A stretch of 64,000 nucleotides of DNA from Thermococcus sp. JdFR-02 (GCA_002009975.1 MTLP01000042.1:62001-126000), one strand, 5' to 3'; positions 28,502 through 38,275 are shown, counted from the first letter of the stretch. Numbers and translations: made by a program. Notes: generated by a model not told the origin, from the letters alone.

Positions 28502-29089
28502 ATGATAAGTCCAGGTGCTATAGTCCTCTTATTTCCCGAAGATTTTGCTAGAGAGAATAAGTCACTTAGGAAAGGCATGAAATATTTTGAATGGCAGAAG
28601 AGATATGATGCTTATGATGTAGCTTATGCTATAGTGGGAATTACCTTAGCCGATCTTATTAGAGAAGGTTATATCGAGCTGAATATCAAAAAAGGCTTTT
28701 TTGGAAAAAAGGTTGTCTTTACAAGAAGAAGGGCGATTCCAAAGGACTATGGCGTTGTCATTAGGGGATTAAACTCCATAGAAATATATAAGGAAACAGA
28801 ACTTAGATCCGCTCTTTTCCTGTCATTTCCAGTTTCAAGATTTCCTGCAGCGGCTCTTGGGGTATACATAATCCAAAAAGAGCTAAAAGGTGAAGATGTG
28901 AAGAAATTAAGGGAAGACCCAGAAATCAAGAGAAGAAAAGATGAGTTAAAGCTAATTTTTGAAAGCTTTAAACAGCAAAATGAAGAGCTTTGGAAAAGGA
29001 TTGTGAAGGAGATAGATAAGGCATTTGATTTAGTTAAAGGAAAAGAAGGGCATGTGCTGTATACACCTCTCGACATGCTGGAAGGATAA
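28502..29089 (+). CDS. Unrecognised protein upstream of the JAMM protease gene
   Basis: A 195-residue soluble protein. The first half is compact alpha/beta (AYAIVGITLADLIREGYIEL, then a basic FFGKKVVFTRRR stretch); the last 60 residues are charged helices. The N-terminal half has some resemblance to GPP34/Golgi phosphoprotein 3 proteins, but not enough to assign. The start is the ATG at 28502. The gene is followed 2 bases later by the JAMM gene and should be cotranscribed with it. Confidence 0.6.
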   Translation: MISPGAIVLLFPEDFARENKSLRKGMKYFEWQKRYDAYDVAYAIVGITLADLIREGYIELNIKKGFFGKKVVFTRRRAIPKDYGVVIRGLNSIEIYKETELRSALFLSFPVSRFPAAALGVYIIQKELKGEDVKKLREDPEIKRRKDELKLIFESFKQQNEELWKRIVKEIDKAFDLVKGKEGHVLYTPLDMLEG

Positions 29090-29091
29090 AG

Positions 29092-29460
29092 ATGAAAGTA
29101 AGGATTAGGAAAGCTCTTCTAGATTATCTGCTCCAATTAGCGAGAGAATTTTATCCAAATGAATTTGGAGGATTTTTAAGAGAAAAGAAGGGCGTTTTCG
29201 AAGAGGTTTTGATAATTCCCAAAGGGTACTTTGGAAAAGGCTCGATTTTCTTTGATACTTGGCTTTTACCTCATGATGAGAGCATAAAGGGGACTGTGCA
29301 TTCACATCCATTACCTAGCTCAAAGCCTTCAAAAGCAGATTTGCACTTTTTCTCAAAATTCGGTGGGGTTCATCTGATACTGTCATATCCATTTAATGAA
29401 AGAAGTGTCAAAGCTTATACAAGCGATGGAAGAGAAATTAAAATAGAAATAGTAGATTAA
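29092..29460 (+). CDS. JAMM/MPN+ metalloprotease (desampylase-like)
   Basis: A 122-residue protein with a complete JAMM motif: Glu24, then HSHPLPSSKPSKAD, with His70, His72 and Asp83 as zinc ligands. P. furiosus JAMM1 and haloarchaeal relatives remove ubiquitin-like SAMP proteins from targets, so deconjugation of the MoaD-like protein encoded at 2 kb is possible. The gene ends in a 4-base overlap with the convergent membrane regulator gene. Confidence 0.88.
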   Translation: MKVRIRKALLDYLLQLAREFYPNEFGGFLREKKGVFEEVLIIPKGYFGKGSIFFDTWLLPHDESIKGTVHSHPLPSSKPSKADLHFFSKFGGVHLILSYPFNERSVKAYTSDGREIKIEIVD

Positions 29461-30287
29461 GGAATTAATTCAACCCAGTTTTCTTTAGCTCCCCTAATTA
29501 TCTTAACGAGTCCCTGCTTTTCAAGTCTTTGGAACATTCTCCATGCAGTTGTTTTTGGAATTCCTAAAGCTTTTCTAACCTCTGCCTGACTTGCCCTTCC
29601 ACCTTTGTTCAATATATACAGCAAAGCCTTTTGCTCTTCTTCATTTAGGTTATACTTCCTCATCTTTTTTAAATAGAGGTCTTTGTTTATTTGACCTGGT
29701 TCACGTTTCTTGGGTTTTCTAATAAATATTAATAATAAACCAGCGATTATAGCTAACCCCACAATTATTCCATAAATAACATTTGTAGGTCTTTCTTCAA
29801 TCCCCATGCTTTTTAAAGTGTATCCTATACTTTGGTTACCCTCTGGCATTGAGAGCGTATTTGCACTTATTGAGAGGGGTATATCACTCAATTCGACGAT
29901 AATGGCATCTTCAGGCAGTATAACACTAAAAGGATATGGAGAGCTTACATTTAACGTCCAAACTAGCCCCTCCTTATTAGTTAAATCGGAAGTATAGTAG
30001 GAGATCTTTATTATTTGGGCGTCTCCAACATAGATTATAATCTCATTTCCATTAACTTCAAAATTGAGGGGATCATCATTTTCATCTACAACAAATAAGT
30101 TTTCATAATCCTTCCCCAGAAGGGGAACTGTTATTTGGGTAACATATTCTTCGGGAATTATTTGATACTCAACCTTAACATAACCATCTCTGTAAACAAT
30201 TAATTCTAAATTTGAAACAGTAAATTCTGCATTAACCCAAGGGAAGACTATTAAGATTAGAGAGATTAAAGCGAGTATCCTTTTCAT
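29457..30287 (-). CDS. Membrane-anchored winged-helix regulator
   Basis: A 276-residue protein with a signal peptide (1-20), an extracellular beta-rich domain (about 21-165), one transmembrane helix (about 170-189) and a cytosolic winged helix (about 215-265, KALLYILNKGGRASQAEVRK then GIPKTTAWRMFQRLEKQGLV). It should be a one-component sensor that binds DNA while tethered to the membrane. The domain order is widespread in Thermococcales but the ligands are unknown. It is transcribed from downstream of a secreted coiled-coil protein that may be its partner. Confidence 0.8.
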   Translation of the reverse strand: MKRILALISLILIVFPWVNAEFTVSNLELIVYRDGYVKVEYQIIPEEYVTQITVPLLGKDYENLFVVDENDDPLNFEVNGNEIIIYVGDAQIIKISYYTSDLTNKEGLVWTLNVSSPYPFSVILPEDAIIVELSDIPLSISANTLSMPEGNQSIGYTLKSMGIEERPTNVIYGIIVGLAIIAGLLLIFIRKPKKREPGQINKDLYLKKMRKYNLNEEEQKALLYILNKGGRASQAEVRKALGIPKTTAWRMFQRLEKQGLVKIIRGAKENWVELIP

Positions 30288-30319
30288 TTAGCCACCTCCA
30301 AAGTAAAAAATAAAGGAAG

Positions 30320-31519
30320 TCAGCTGTGTAGTAAAATAAACTTCTCCACGTTATAGAGCAGCTTTAAGGTTATTGCAAAGTGTGACTTTGCCATAGCAAC
30401 TTTTCCTTCTTTTAGCATTCTGATTCCTATTTGCATTTCTTGAATTGCAGTCCTTAACTCTATTTCCGCTCTTCTTGTGTTAACGCCTCTTTGTCTTAAA
30501 ACTTCCAAAGCCCTTATATCCTTCCTAATTCTTTCTGTTGTTTCTCTTATGAAGACTTTTGCATCCATTTTAATCTTCTGTTCTGTTATTCTTTCACGTA
30601 TTCTTTGTAAACCTTTGAAAAACATGTCAATTTTGATTCTGTTCTCTTTGATGACCTCTAATGCCTCTTCCCATCTTTCCTGATCTGCTAGACTTTTAAC
30701 TTCTTCATAAATTGCTTTCATTTCCTCAAGCTTTGCCTCGGCTTCACTCGTGTCAATACCTTTAAGCTTAGCCTCTTGAATACTTCTTTCTGCAAATTTG
30801 ATTCCATTTTCTGTTCTAATTAGGAAATCCTTTACGATCTTATCCGCGTTCATATAGGCAAGTTGTTCCCTTATCTTTCTCAACTCTTCATCTAAAGCAA
30901 CTTTCTTTTCCTGTGCAATCTCTAAATCCTGTTTAGCCTTTTCAAAATCTTTTGCTTTCAAGTCATCCAAAACGACTTTATATGCTTCCCTAGTTTCATT
31001 ATATAGGTGGGTTATGTTGGATACATCTATACCTTGATTTTCCGCTATTTTAATGGTCCTCTCAACGAATCTGAAGTATTCCACCATTCTGTTAATCATT
31101 CCAAAGATTCTTTCTCTATACTCATTAATCCTTTCCCTTCCCTCTTTTAACTGGATTAATACGAGTTTATAATGGCGCATTGCAGTTAATGCATCAAGAA
31201 TTGAGTTGTAGTAATCACCATTGTTAAACTCTTCAATTGCCTTATCCTTAAGCTCTTCTCCTTTTTCATAATGGAAAAGTATTGTGGAGTTTTCAGGTAG
31301 TTTGTCTCTAATTGGTTCTATTCTTTTAGTTGTAAATTCACTTAGCTTTTCTAAGTGTGAAATTAAGCGTTGAGCAATGACTTCTTCTCTATTTGTGGCA
31401 TTTTCGTCTAATGTAAATTCTGGAACTTCTGTGGTTGTTGTGTTCCCTTCATCTGCAACTGCAAGGGGCACTATACTGCCAATCAACAAAAGCACCAGTG
31501 CCAAAGCACTCCCCTTCAT
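30320..31519 (-). CDS. Secreted coiled-coil protein with internal repeats
   Basis: A 399-residue protein with an N-terminal signal or anchor (MKGSALALVLLLIGSIVPLA), a Thr-rich linker and a long helical region. Three or four copies of a 40-residue unit can be seen: a (G-[IV]-[DN]-[TV]) turn followed by a long amphipathic helix (AENQGIDVSN..., AKLKGIDTSEAEAKL..., LRQRGVNTRRAEIEL...). The ATG at 31519 follows GGTGATG. An external or cell-surface structural or sensing role is likely. Family not named. Confidence 0.75.
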   Translation of the reverse strand: MKGSALALVLLLIGSIVPLAVADEGNTTTTEVPEFTLDENATNREEVIAQRLISHLEKLSEFTTKRIEPIRDKLPENSTILFHYEKGEELKDKAIEEFNNGDYYNSILDALTAMRHYKLVLIQLKEGRERINEYRERIFGMINRMVEYFRFVERTIKIAENQGIDVSNITHLYNETREAYKVVLDDLKAKDFEKAKQDLEIAQEKKVALDEELRKIREQLAYMNADKIVKDFLIRTENGIKFAERSIQEAKLKGIDTSEAEAKLEEMKAIYEEVKSLADQERWEEALEVIKENRIKIDMFFKGLQRIRERITEQKIKMDAKVFIRETTERIRKDIRALEVLRQRGVNTRRAEIELRTAIQEMQIGIRMLKEGKVAMAKSHFAITLKLLYNVEKFILLHS

Positions 31520-31573
31520 GGGCATCACCAAATATGAATGGAATCTCAACTTATTTTAGGGACTCGATGAAAA

Positions 31574-31592
31574 GAACGTTCCGAAACGTTCC
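31574..31592. promoter_or_regulatory. Tandem GAACGTTCC-type repeats, candidate operator
   Basis: AACGTTCC occurs twice (31575-31582 and 31585-31592) with 10-base periodicity, so both copies lie on the same face of the helix. They are placed where transcription of the coiled-coil gene should start: a minus-strand TATA-like GATATAAG is about 20-25 bases away (around 31608-31615). Confidence 0.5.
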
Positions 31593-31748
31593 ACTCTGAA
31601 ATTATGCTTATATCTTGAAGTATTTAACTTTTTTGGGCAAAATAGAATTTCCTTTTGTTTCATATTACATTCTCCTCATACTCTGAAAACAACTTGTAAA
31701 GCCCAAACTTAAAAGTGCTATTATGCTCTAATAGAAAAAATGAAATTT

Positions 31749-32504
31749 TTAGGGAATAGCAAAACCAAGTCCCTTCAAAATCATTCTAATTGCAATTAGG
31801 ATGAGTATAGCTGAAAAGCCCATTTTAAGATTATCTGGATGCATATTGTGAGCAATTCTAGCTCCCAAAAAGCCTCCTAATATCAACCCTGGTGCTAGTA
31901 GAATGGCTTTATCAAGATGAACTTGTCCAAGATTGTAATGTCCAATTACTCCAGATAGAGCTGTGAAAAACAAAGCAACACTTGAGGTGCCAATGGCATA
32001 ACGAATTGGGATACCCAATGAATGAAAAAGTGGAACGTTTAAAATCCCACCACTTATTCCTAAAAGCCCAGAAGAGAAGCCGGAAATAATACCAACCACT
32101 GGAACCTTCTTGTAATCCACTTTAACCTTTTTCTTGTTTGAGATTATCCCAGACTTTTTCATCAGTTTGTAGGCAGCACATGCCAAAGCTAAGCCAAATA
32201 TTACGCTTAATTGCTTTGTATTCAGAAATATTGTTAGGTAAGCACCAAAGAATGCAGATGGAATTGAGAAGCTCTCCTTTAGTATCACAACTTTAAATAG
32301 AACATTTTTTCGCTTTAAATGACCATAAGCAGATGCAAAAGAACTCATAACTATACACGCCAAACTAGTTCCAATTGCATCTTGAATAGGCAAGCCCATG
32401 AGAGTTAGGACAGGGACTATCAAAAAACCGCCGCCAATTCCAAACAGGCCAGCAAGCAAGCCTATGAGGAAGCCTATGGAAATGTCAAGGATATACTGAA
32501 GCAT
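31749..32504 (-). CDS. TauE/SafE-family anion permease, copy 2
   Basis: A 251-residue membrane protein with the duplicated glycine-rich loops of the family (LFGIGGGFLIVP near residues 20-31 and GLLGISGGILNVPLF in the second half) and about eight transmembrane helices. Family members export or take up sulfite, sulfoacetate or related sulfur anions. It lies next to a similar gene in a tandem pair. The ATG lacks a clear ribosome binding site. Confidence 0.85.
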   Translation of the reverse strand: MLQYILDISIGFLIGLLAGLFGIGGGFLIVPVLTLMGLPIQDAIGTSLACIVMSSFASAYGHLKRKNVLFKVVILKESFSIPSAFFGAYLTIFLNTKQLSVIFGLALACAAYKLMKKSGIISNKKKVKVDYKKVPVVGIISGFSSGLLGISGGILNVPLFHSLGIPIRYAIGTSSVALFFTALSGVIGHYNLGQVHLDKAILLAPGLILGGFLGARIAHNMHPDNLKMGFSAILILIAIRMILKGLGFAIP

Positions 32505-32536
32505 AGAAAGAGTAAAAGGAAAAATAGTTTTAAAGG

Positions 32537-33301
32537 TTACGGAATCACAATCCCTAACCCTTTTAAAATCATCCTCAATGCCAGCAAAGCCAAAACTACT
32601 GCGAAGGCTCTCTTTAGACTACTTGCTTTTGTTTTCTTCGCTATCCTTGCCCCTAACTGTGCTCCAACCATTAACCCTGGCACTAGAAGGATTAACCACT
32701 GGAACTCAACGTTTCCGAGCAAATAGTGTTTAGCTGCACCACTCATGGCTGTGAAGAATATAGCAAAACTTGAAGTTGCTACTGCATAGTGTATTGGCAA
32801 ACCAAGATGAACTAAGAAAGGAACGTTTATTATTCCCCCACCGACACCGAGCAGACCTGAGGCTATTCCTGCAAAAAAACCACCAATTGGTATTATCTTG
32901 TAATTAAGCTTGACCTCTTCTAATTTAATCTCTTCAGGCTCTCTTGTTCTTCCTCTAAAAATCCTTATGGCAACCAATATTAAAGCGGCACCAAAGATAA
33001 CCTTAAGCTGAGCTGGATTTAAAAACGACGTTAGCCAAGCACCTATGTAAGCACCAAATATAGCGGGAATAGCTAGTAGTATTCCAGCTTTGTAATGAAT
33101 TCTTTTCTGCTTTGAGTAAGCTATTGCTGATGAGAAAGATGTAAAGACTATTGCCGCTGAGGAAGTTCCAACAGCATGGTGAATCTCGACTCCTAAAATG
33201 TTGAGTGTTGGAACTATTAAAAATCCTCCTCCAAGACCAAAGAGGGCAGCTAAAATACCTATAAAGACGCCAACAGCAAAGTAAGAGATGTATTTAAGCA
33301 C
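32537..33301 (-). CDS. TauE/SafE-family anion permease, copy 1
   Basis: A 254-residue paralogue of the next gene, with LFGLGGGFLIVP and SGLLGVGGGIINVPFL and a similar helix pattern. The start is a GTG behind GGAGGTGATTA. The pair may form a heteromer or handle different substrates. It follows the M42 peptidase gene with a 12-base gap. Confidence 0.85.
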   Translation of the reverse strand: MLKYISYFAVGVFIGILAALFGLGGGFLIVPTLNILGVEIHHAVGTSSAAIVFTSFSSAIAYSKQKRIHYKAGILLAIPAIFGAYIGAWLTSFLNPAQLKVIFGAALILVAIRIFRGRTREPEEIKLEEVKLNYKIIPIGGFFAGIASGLLGVGGGIINVPFLVHLGLPIHYAVATSSFAIFFTAMSGAAKHYLLGNVEFQWLILLVPGLMVGAQLGARIAKKTKASSLKRAFAVVLALLALRMILKGLGIVIP

Positions 33302-33313
33302 CTAATCACCTCC

Positions 33314-34315
33314 TTATTCAAGCTCAAAGGCTAATGCTTCAATTAATTTTATCAAAGCTTTTAAATCTTCAATATGAAGCATCTCTGTTTCAGAATGCAA
33401 ATACCTTATTGGAACGCTCAAAGCTAGAACTTGGCTTTTATCTTGGAATACTGAAGCATCTGTTCCTCCACCTGTAACGCCAATTTGTATTGGGATTTCA
33501 TTTTTCTCAGCTATTTTCCAAACATTTTTAGCCAAACTTCTCGTGTAAATAGCCGAGTTGTCAATAGCCCTTATTACCGCTCCTTCTCCAAGCTTGACAT
33601 CTCCCGTTAAGAAGGAACAGCAGGCAAAGCTATCAATTGCAACAGCATATTCCGGATTATAACTATTTGCTAAGAACTTAGCTCCTTTAAGCCCAATTTC
33701 CTCTTGAACCGTGAAAGCAAAGATAACTTTCCCGTTTAAGTCATGATCAACCAGATCCTTTATGGCTTCAACTAATGCTACAGCCCCAAACCTATCATCT
33801 AAAGACCTTGTTGCAACGTATTTATTGTTTAAAACAGCGAAATGTTTCTTAAATACGGCATAGTCCAAAGGCTTAACTCCTAAAGTCAAAGCTTCTTCCT
33901 TGCTTTCGGCTCCAATGTCTATGGCTAACTTGTGCCAAGGAAGTGTGTCAAACTTACGCTCTAAGTTTAAGTGCACAGCTTCAGCCCCTATAACTCCATC
34001 AAGCTTTCCACCCTCAGTTATTACATCAACATGTCTTCCAAGCAAAAGCCTATCATCAATTCCTCCAATCTTTCTAAACTTAAGCTTTCCATCATTAGTT
34101 ATTCCTGTAATTAAAAGTCCAATCTCGTCCATGTGAGCCATGAACAAAAGTCTTTCTTTTCCTTCTCCAAGCTCGACAATTAAGTTCCCGATTTTGTCAA
34201 CCTTATAATCTGCAAAAGGTTCTATTATTTCAATGAGCTTTTCCCTAATTTTCTCCTCGTAACCAGAAATTCCGGGAAGTTGAGTAATCTCTTTAAGTTC
34301 TTTAATCAGCTTCAT
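33314..34315 (-). CDS. M42-family aminopeptidase (TET type)
   Basis: A 333-residue metallopeptidase that forms tetrahedral self-compartmentalising complexes in Thermococcales. The metal ligands are in MAHMDEIGLL, RSLDDRFGAV, VQEEIG and DSFACCSF, and the catalytic Glu is in VQEE. A late GVTGGGTDASVFQ motif is typical. It degrades short peptides. Confidence 0.92.
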   Translation of the reverse strand: MKLIKELKEITQLPGISGYEEKIREKLIEIIEPFADYKVDKIGNLIVELGEGKERLLFMAHMDEIGLLITGITNDGKLKFRKIGGIDDRLLLGRHVDVITEGGKLDGVIGAEAVHLNLERKFDTLPWHKLAIDIGAESKEEALTLGVKPLDYAVFKKHFAVLNNKYVATRSLDDRFGAVALVEAIKDLVDHDLNGKVIFAFTVQEEIGLKGAKFLANSYNPEYAVAIDSFACCSFLTGDVKLGEGAVIRAIDNSAIYTRSLAKNVWKIAEKNEIPIQIGVTGGGTDASVFQDKSQVLALSVPIRYLHSETEMLHIEDLKALIKLIEALAFELE

Positions 34316-34324
34316 AATATCACC

Positions 34325-35326
34325 TCAAAGCATCTTTAACTCTTCAATTGGTCTGATCTTTAAAACATCCCTATTAACTAATCCTTCTGGAATTTCTCCC
34401 CTAAGAAGCATTAATAAGTTCTTCACAGCTTGGACTCCCATATCTTCCATAGCCTCTATTGCTAAGCCAGCATGGTGTGGAGTTAAAACGGTTTTCCACT
34501 CCATCTCAAAGAGTTCGCTCTCCTGCAGGGGTTCCCTTTCATAAACGTCGGTGGCAAATCCCTTAAGCTTACCTCCTTTGAGAGCTTTGATCAGGGCTTT
34601 TTCATCAACTAAAGAGCCTCTTCCAATGTTTATCAAGTATTTTCCTTCCAAAAGCTTTAATCTTTCTTCGTTAATGATATGATAAGTCTCTGGAGTTGCT
34701 GGTAAAGCTAAGACAACTATATCACTTTGCTTTAAGACATCATCAATGGGCAACCATTTTGCATTTACCTCTTTCTCAATATCTTCTTTTCTTGTCCTGC
34801 TCCAGTAGAAAACTTCTGTGCCTAAGGCTTTGACCCTTCTTGCTATAGCTTTTCCTATTGCCCCCATTCCTAAGATTCCAACTTTCTTCCCATAAACTGT
34901 CTCTATTTTGTTATACCATCCCCAAACGGTCCTATGGGAGTCCCATTTTCCTTTCCTTATGAACTTATCAGAATAGGCTATTTTTCTAAGCAATGCTATC
35001 ATTAAGCCAACTGCAAACTCTGCAACTGCTTCGCTTAAAACTCCACTAACTTTTGTAACATAAATCCCCTTCTTTGTAGCAGCTTCAATATCAATATGGT
35101 CATAACCAGCTGAATGAGTGCTTATGACTTTTAAATTACTCGCTCTTTCAATTATCTCCCCATCAACTTTATTTAAGGGTGAAACAATCAGGGCATCATA
35201 TCTGTCAATAATGCTTAAAAGTTCTTCTTTGCTTGGATAAAGCGAAACATCAACATCACAATGTTTTTTCAACATTTCCAGTGGCTTGCTTTTTATCTTA
35301 AAAACTACCAATATTTTAGGTCTCAT
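34325..35326 (-). CDS. D-isomer-specific 2-hydroxyacid dehydrogenase
   Basis: A 333-residue NAD(P)-dependent dehydrogenase related to archaeal glyoxylate/hydroxypyruvate reductases. The Rossmann motif is GILGMGAIGKAIARRVK (near 152-168). The catalytic Arg is in INIGRGSLVD and the His in LTPHHAGLAIEA. The substrate is uncertain. It is the first gene of a run including the M42 peptidase and the two permeases. Confidence 0.88.
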   Translation of the reverse strand: MRPKILVVFKIKSKPLEMLKKHCDVDVSLYPSKEELLSIIDRYDALIVSPLNKVDGEIIERASNLKVISTHSAGYDHIDIEAATKKGIYVTKVSGVLSEAVAEFAVGLMIALLRKIAYSDKFIRKGKWDSHRTVWGWYNKIETVYGKKVGILGMGAIGKAIARRVKALGTEVFYWSRTRKEDIEKEVNAKWLPIDDVLKQSDIVVLALPATPETYHIINEERLKLLEGKYLINIGRGSLVDEKALIKALKGGKLKGFATDVYEREPLQESELFEMEWKTVLTPHHAGLAIEAMEDMGVQAVKNLLMLLRGEIPEGLVNRDVLKIRPIEELKML

Positions 35327-35455
35327 GCATCTACACCTCTACGATATTCATCGAAACGAACTAATAAATCTTTTCTATATTATCTTGATCCTTTGTTCAA
35401 TTTAAAAGCGAAAAGTTAAAATGTCTTCAATGAATTTTTAGACCTAGGTGGTAGT

Positions 35456-36898
35456 ATGGGAATAGAAAGAAATAGATGGCAAAACGACTTTAGTGAGTGG
35501 TACAATGAAATGATAGAAATTGCTGGAATACAAGATAAACGTTATCCAGTCAAGGGAATGAACATCTGGCTACCATATGGCTTAAGGATCATGAAAAACA
35601 TTGAGAAGTTTATCCATGAGGAAATGGAAAGAACTGGACATCAAGAGGTTCTCTTCCCAGCATTAATACCAGAGACAGAGTTTCAAAAGGAAGCGGAGCA
35701 TATAGCTGGATTTGAAGGAGAAGTTCTTTGGGTAACTCATGCAGGGCGCAATCCATTAGAAGTTAGACTTATTTTGAGACCAACAAGTGAAACCGCAATG
35801 TACTCAATGTTCTCTCTTTGGATTCGCTCTCACGCAGATTTGCCATTCAAAATCTATCAAATAGTTAACGTTTATCGTTATGAAACAAAGCACACAAGAC
35901 CATTAATTAGAGTTAGAGAAATCAGCAGATTCTTTGAAGCTCACACAGCTCATGATAGCTTTGAGGATGCTGAGAGACAAATTCATGAAGATTTGGAGAT
36001 TTTTGATAGGATTGCAAAGAAATTGGGATTACCATATATAGTGAGCAAGCGTCCAGAGTGGGATAAGTTCCCAGGAGCATTTTATTCATTAGGTGCTGAA
36101 ATAGTTATGCCAGATGGAAGAACGCTCCAAATTGGAACAATGCACCACTACAAGCAAAACTTTGCCAAAGCCTACAACATTACCTATGAAAAAGAAGATG
36201 GAACCCATGAATATGTTCACCAAACAACCTATGGAATGAGTGAAAGGCTTTTAGCTGCAGTAATTGCAACCCATGGGGACGATAGAGGTTTGGTATTACC
36301 ACCAACACTTGCTCCAATTCAAGTTGTTATAGTTCCAATACCACTTAAAGAATCTCCTTATGATGTAAATGCTTATGCAAGAGGAATTGCAGAAGAATTG
36401 AAATCAGCGGGAATTAGGGTTCATGTGGATGAGAGGGACATAAGACCAGGAAGGAAGTTCTATGACTGGGAGCTTAAGGGAGTTCCATTAAGAATTGAAG
36501 TCGGACCAAAAGACGTTGAAACTGGAAAAGTTGTCTTAGCAAGAAGAGATAACTTACAAAAGTTTGCAATTGATAGGGAAGAGCTAATTGATAAGGTCAG
36601 GGAAACTTTGGACGAAATTATGGAGAATCTTTACAACAGGGCTAAAGAGTTCCTTGAAACTCACATAAAGAGGGTTGAAACAATAGAAGAGGCAAAGCAA
36701 GTGTTCGAGGATAGAAGAGGAGTAGTTGAGATTCCATGGTGTGGCGAGGAAAGCTGTGGTTTAGAGATGGAAGAAATTTTAGATGCAAAGATGCTTGGTA
36801 TTCCATACCCAGATGAAAAAGCCAAGATAGAAGGTAAAAAGTGTGCCCATTGTGGAAGAGAGGCAAAATATATTGCAAGGTTCGCAAGAACATATTAG
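35456..36898 (+). CDS. proS: Prolyl-tRNA synthetase
   Basis: A 480-residue class II synthetase of the archaeal/eukaryotic type. Motif 2 ([18 protein letters not shown]) and motif 3 (DDRGLVLPP) are intact. The C-terminal domain ends with four cysteines (CGEESC and CAHC) and a final tyrosine, the zinc-binding extension of this group. Confidence 0.97.
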   Translation: MGIERNRWQNDFSEWYNEMIEIAGIQDKRYPVKGMNIWLPYGLRIMKNIEKFIHEEMERTGHQEVLFPALIPETEFQKEAEHIAGFEGEVLWVTHAGRNPLEVRLILRPTSETAMYSMFSLWIRSHADLPFKIYQIVNVYRYETKHTRPLIRVREISRFFEAHTAHDSFEDAERQIHEDLEIFDRIAKKLGLPYIVSKRPEWDKFPGAFYSLGAEIVMPDGRTLQIGTMHHYKQNFAKAYNITYEKEDGTHEYVHQTTYGMSERLLAAVIATHGDDRGLVLPPTLAPIQVVIVPIPLKESPYDVNAYARGIAEELKSAGIRVHVDERDIRPGRKFYDWELKGVPLRIEVGPKDVETGKVVLARRDNLQKFAIDREELIDKVRETLDEIMENLYNRAKEFLETHIKRVETIEEAKQVFEDRRGVVEIPWCGEESCGLEMEEILDAKMLGIPYPDEKAKIEGKKCAHCGREAKYIARFARTY

Positions 36899-36958
36899 CT
36901 TTTCTCCTTTTTGAAAATTTTTAAATACTCTTCTTTGGATTTCTTTTTGGTGAAAGAA

Positions 36959-37780
36959 ATGAGATTTGTGCTGAAAAATGAGCATATAAAGGATGCCTTT
37001 GTTTGGGAGCTAAAGAATGCAGGGATTAAGTTTCAGATTAGGGAAGAACTTGGCTTTGAATCCTTTATTGGCCATGTTATAGTAGGAACATTTGAGGAAG
37101 TGAAGCAAAAAATTGAGAGCTTTTCAAGTGAAGATGATAGAAAAGCTATGCTTAGTGCATTAAAAACATTCAAAGAGGGATTTATTAAAGTTATGGAGGA
37201 GTTAAAAGAAAGTCCAAAAACATTTAATGAGCTTTTAAATAAGTATGGGACGTTGGTGGGTGAAGTATTGGAGCAGCTTTTAGATAACAATGCAATTGAG
37301 GTTAAAGATGGAAAGATTTTTCCTAAAGACTTTGACCTTGAAAATTTAATAATCCAATTTAGAATTCCCCTTGGAGCCGTGAGGAATTTTGAAGAGCTTG
37401 AGAAGAATGCGGAACAGTTTGCCTATATTGACTTCATGCCCCAGTATGTTGTGGAGATCAAAGAGTTTGAAATTAACAAAGCTAACAGAGTTTTAGAGAT
37501 AGCTTCAAAATATTTTAACCTTTATGAAGCATTGGAAGCTTATTTTGCACTGTTGGGGAAAAATATTATTGCGAAAGAACTCTTAGAGAAAGCTAAGGAA
37601 AAAGTTACAAAAGACATAGCAATTAAGCACTTCTTAGAAAACTCACCTTTTGAGGTTAAAGAAGAAAAAAGGAGAATTATCATTGGGATCTCACATCCAA
37701 AGGCAGTTGAAGATATTTTAAGAGAAATGGAGAAGAGGGGACAAGTGCTTGTCAAAGGGAACAAAATTCGGCTTCCTTAA
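36959..37780 (+). CDS. Unrecognised protein downstream of proS
   Basis: A 273-residue soluble protein. It begins with a short alpha/beta segment, is helical in the middle, and ends with a basic segment (EKRRIIIGISHPKAVEDIL...) that could be a winged helix. The ATG at 36959 follows GGTGAAAG. No catalytic motif is evident. It is convergent with the thioredoxin-like lipoprotein gene. Confidence 0.6.
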   Translation: MRFVLKNEHIKDAFVWELKNAGIKFQIREELGFESFIGHVIVGTFEEVKQKIESFSSEDDRKAMLSALKTFKEGFIKVMEELKESPKTFNELLNKYGTLVGEVLEQLLDNNAIEVKDGKIFPKDFDLENLIIQFRIPLGAVRNFEELEKNAEQFAYIDFMPQYVVEIKEFEINKANRVLEIASKYFNLYEALEAYFALLGKNIIAKELLEKAKEKVTKDIAIKHFLENSPFEVKEEKRRIIIGISHPKAVEDILREMEKRGQVLVKGNKIRLP

Positions 37781-37783
37781 CCT

Positions 37784-38275
37784 CTATCCTTTAAAAATGC
37801 TCTCAAGGGCTTTAATAACTTCAGGATCTTCGGTAATATAGATTTTATCCAGCACTAATAGAACCTTCCCTGCCTTTGATTCATCGAGAATTTTAGTTAA
37901 AAGTTCATAGCTAACCTCCCCAACGATTATAATCCTTAGGCTACCGTTTACGAATACACCCGTTTGGGGAACTCCTGTGGTCCCAGTATATTGGGATAAT
38001 CTGGTAAACTTCTCCACATTTCTGTTGTAATTTGGCTCTTTCTCATCTGCAACCTCATAATAAGTCAATGCATCTTTTCCGTAGTGTTTCGTTATTAGCT
38101 CTTTCATGTTGGCACAGTGTGGACAGTAATAGGCGCCAAACATGTAAAAATGTATTCCCTGCTTTTGCTGAAAGCTCGTTTGTGAAGTTGTTTGGGTCTG
38201 TTCTTGATTTATACATCCAGCCAATAATGCAAATAAGAACACAATTGCCAACATTAGCCCTACATATTTCCTCAT
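37784..38275 (-). CDS. Secreted thioredoxin-like lipoprotein
   Basis: A 163-residue protein with a signal peptide and a lipobox-like LLAGC (Cys21), a Gln/Thr-rich linker, and a thioredoxin-fold domain with CPHC (Cys51-Cys54). The cis-proline position is in TTGVPQTGVF. It should act on disulfides outside the membrane or receive electrons from a CcdA-type protein. Confidence 0.8.
   Translation of the reverse strand: MRKYVGLMLAIVFLFALLAGCINQEQTQTTSQTSFQQKQGIHFYMFGAYYCPHCANMKELITKHYGKDALTYYEVADEKEPNYNRNVEKFTRLSQYTGTTGVPQTGVFVNGSLRIIIVGEVSYELLTKILDESKAGKVLLVLDKIYITEDPEVIKALESIFKG

Noticed and set aside
28502-29089. GPP34/GOLPH3 assignment for the 28.5-kb protein
   Set aside because: Only a loose helix-plus-basic-hairpin similarity; not enough to name a family.
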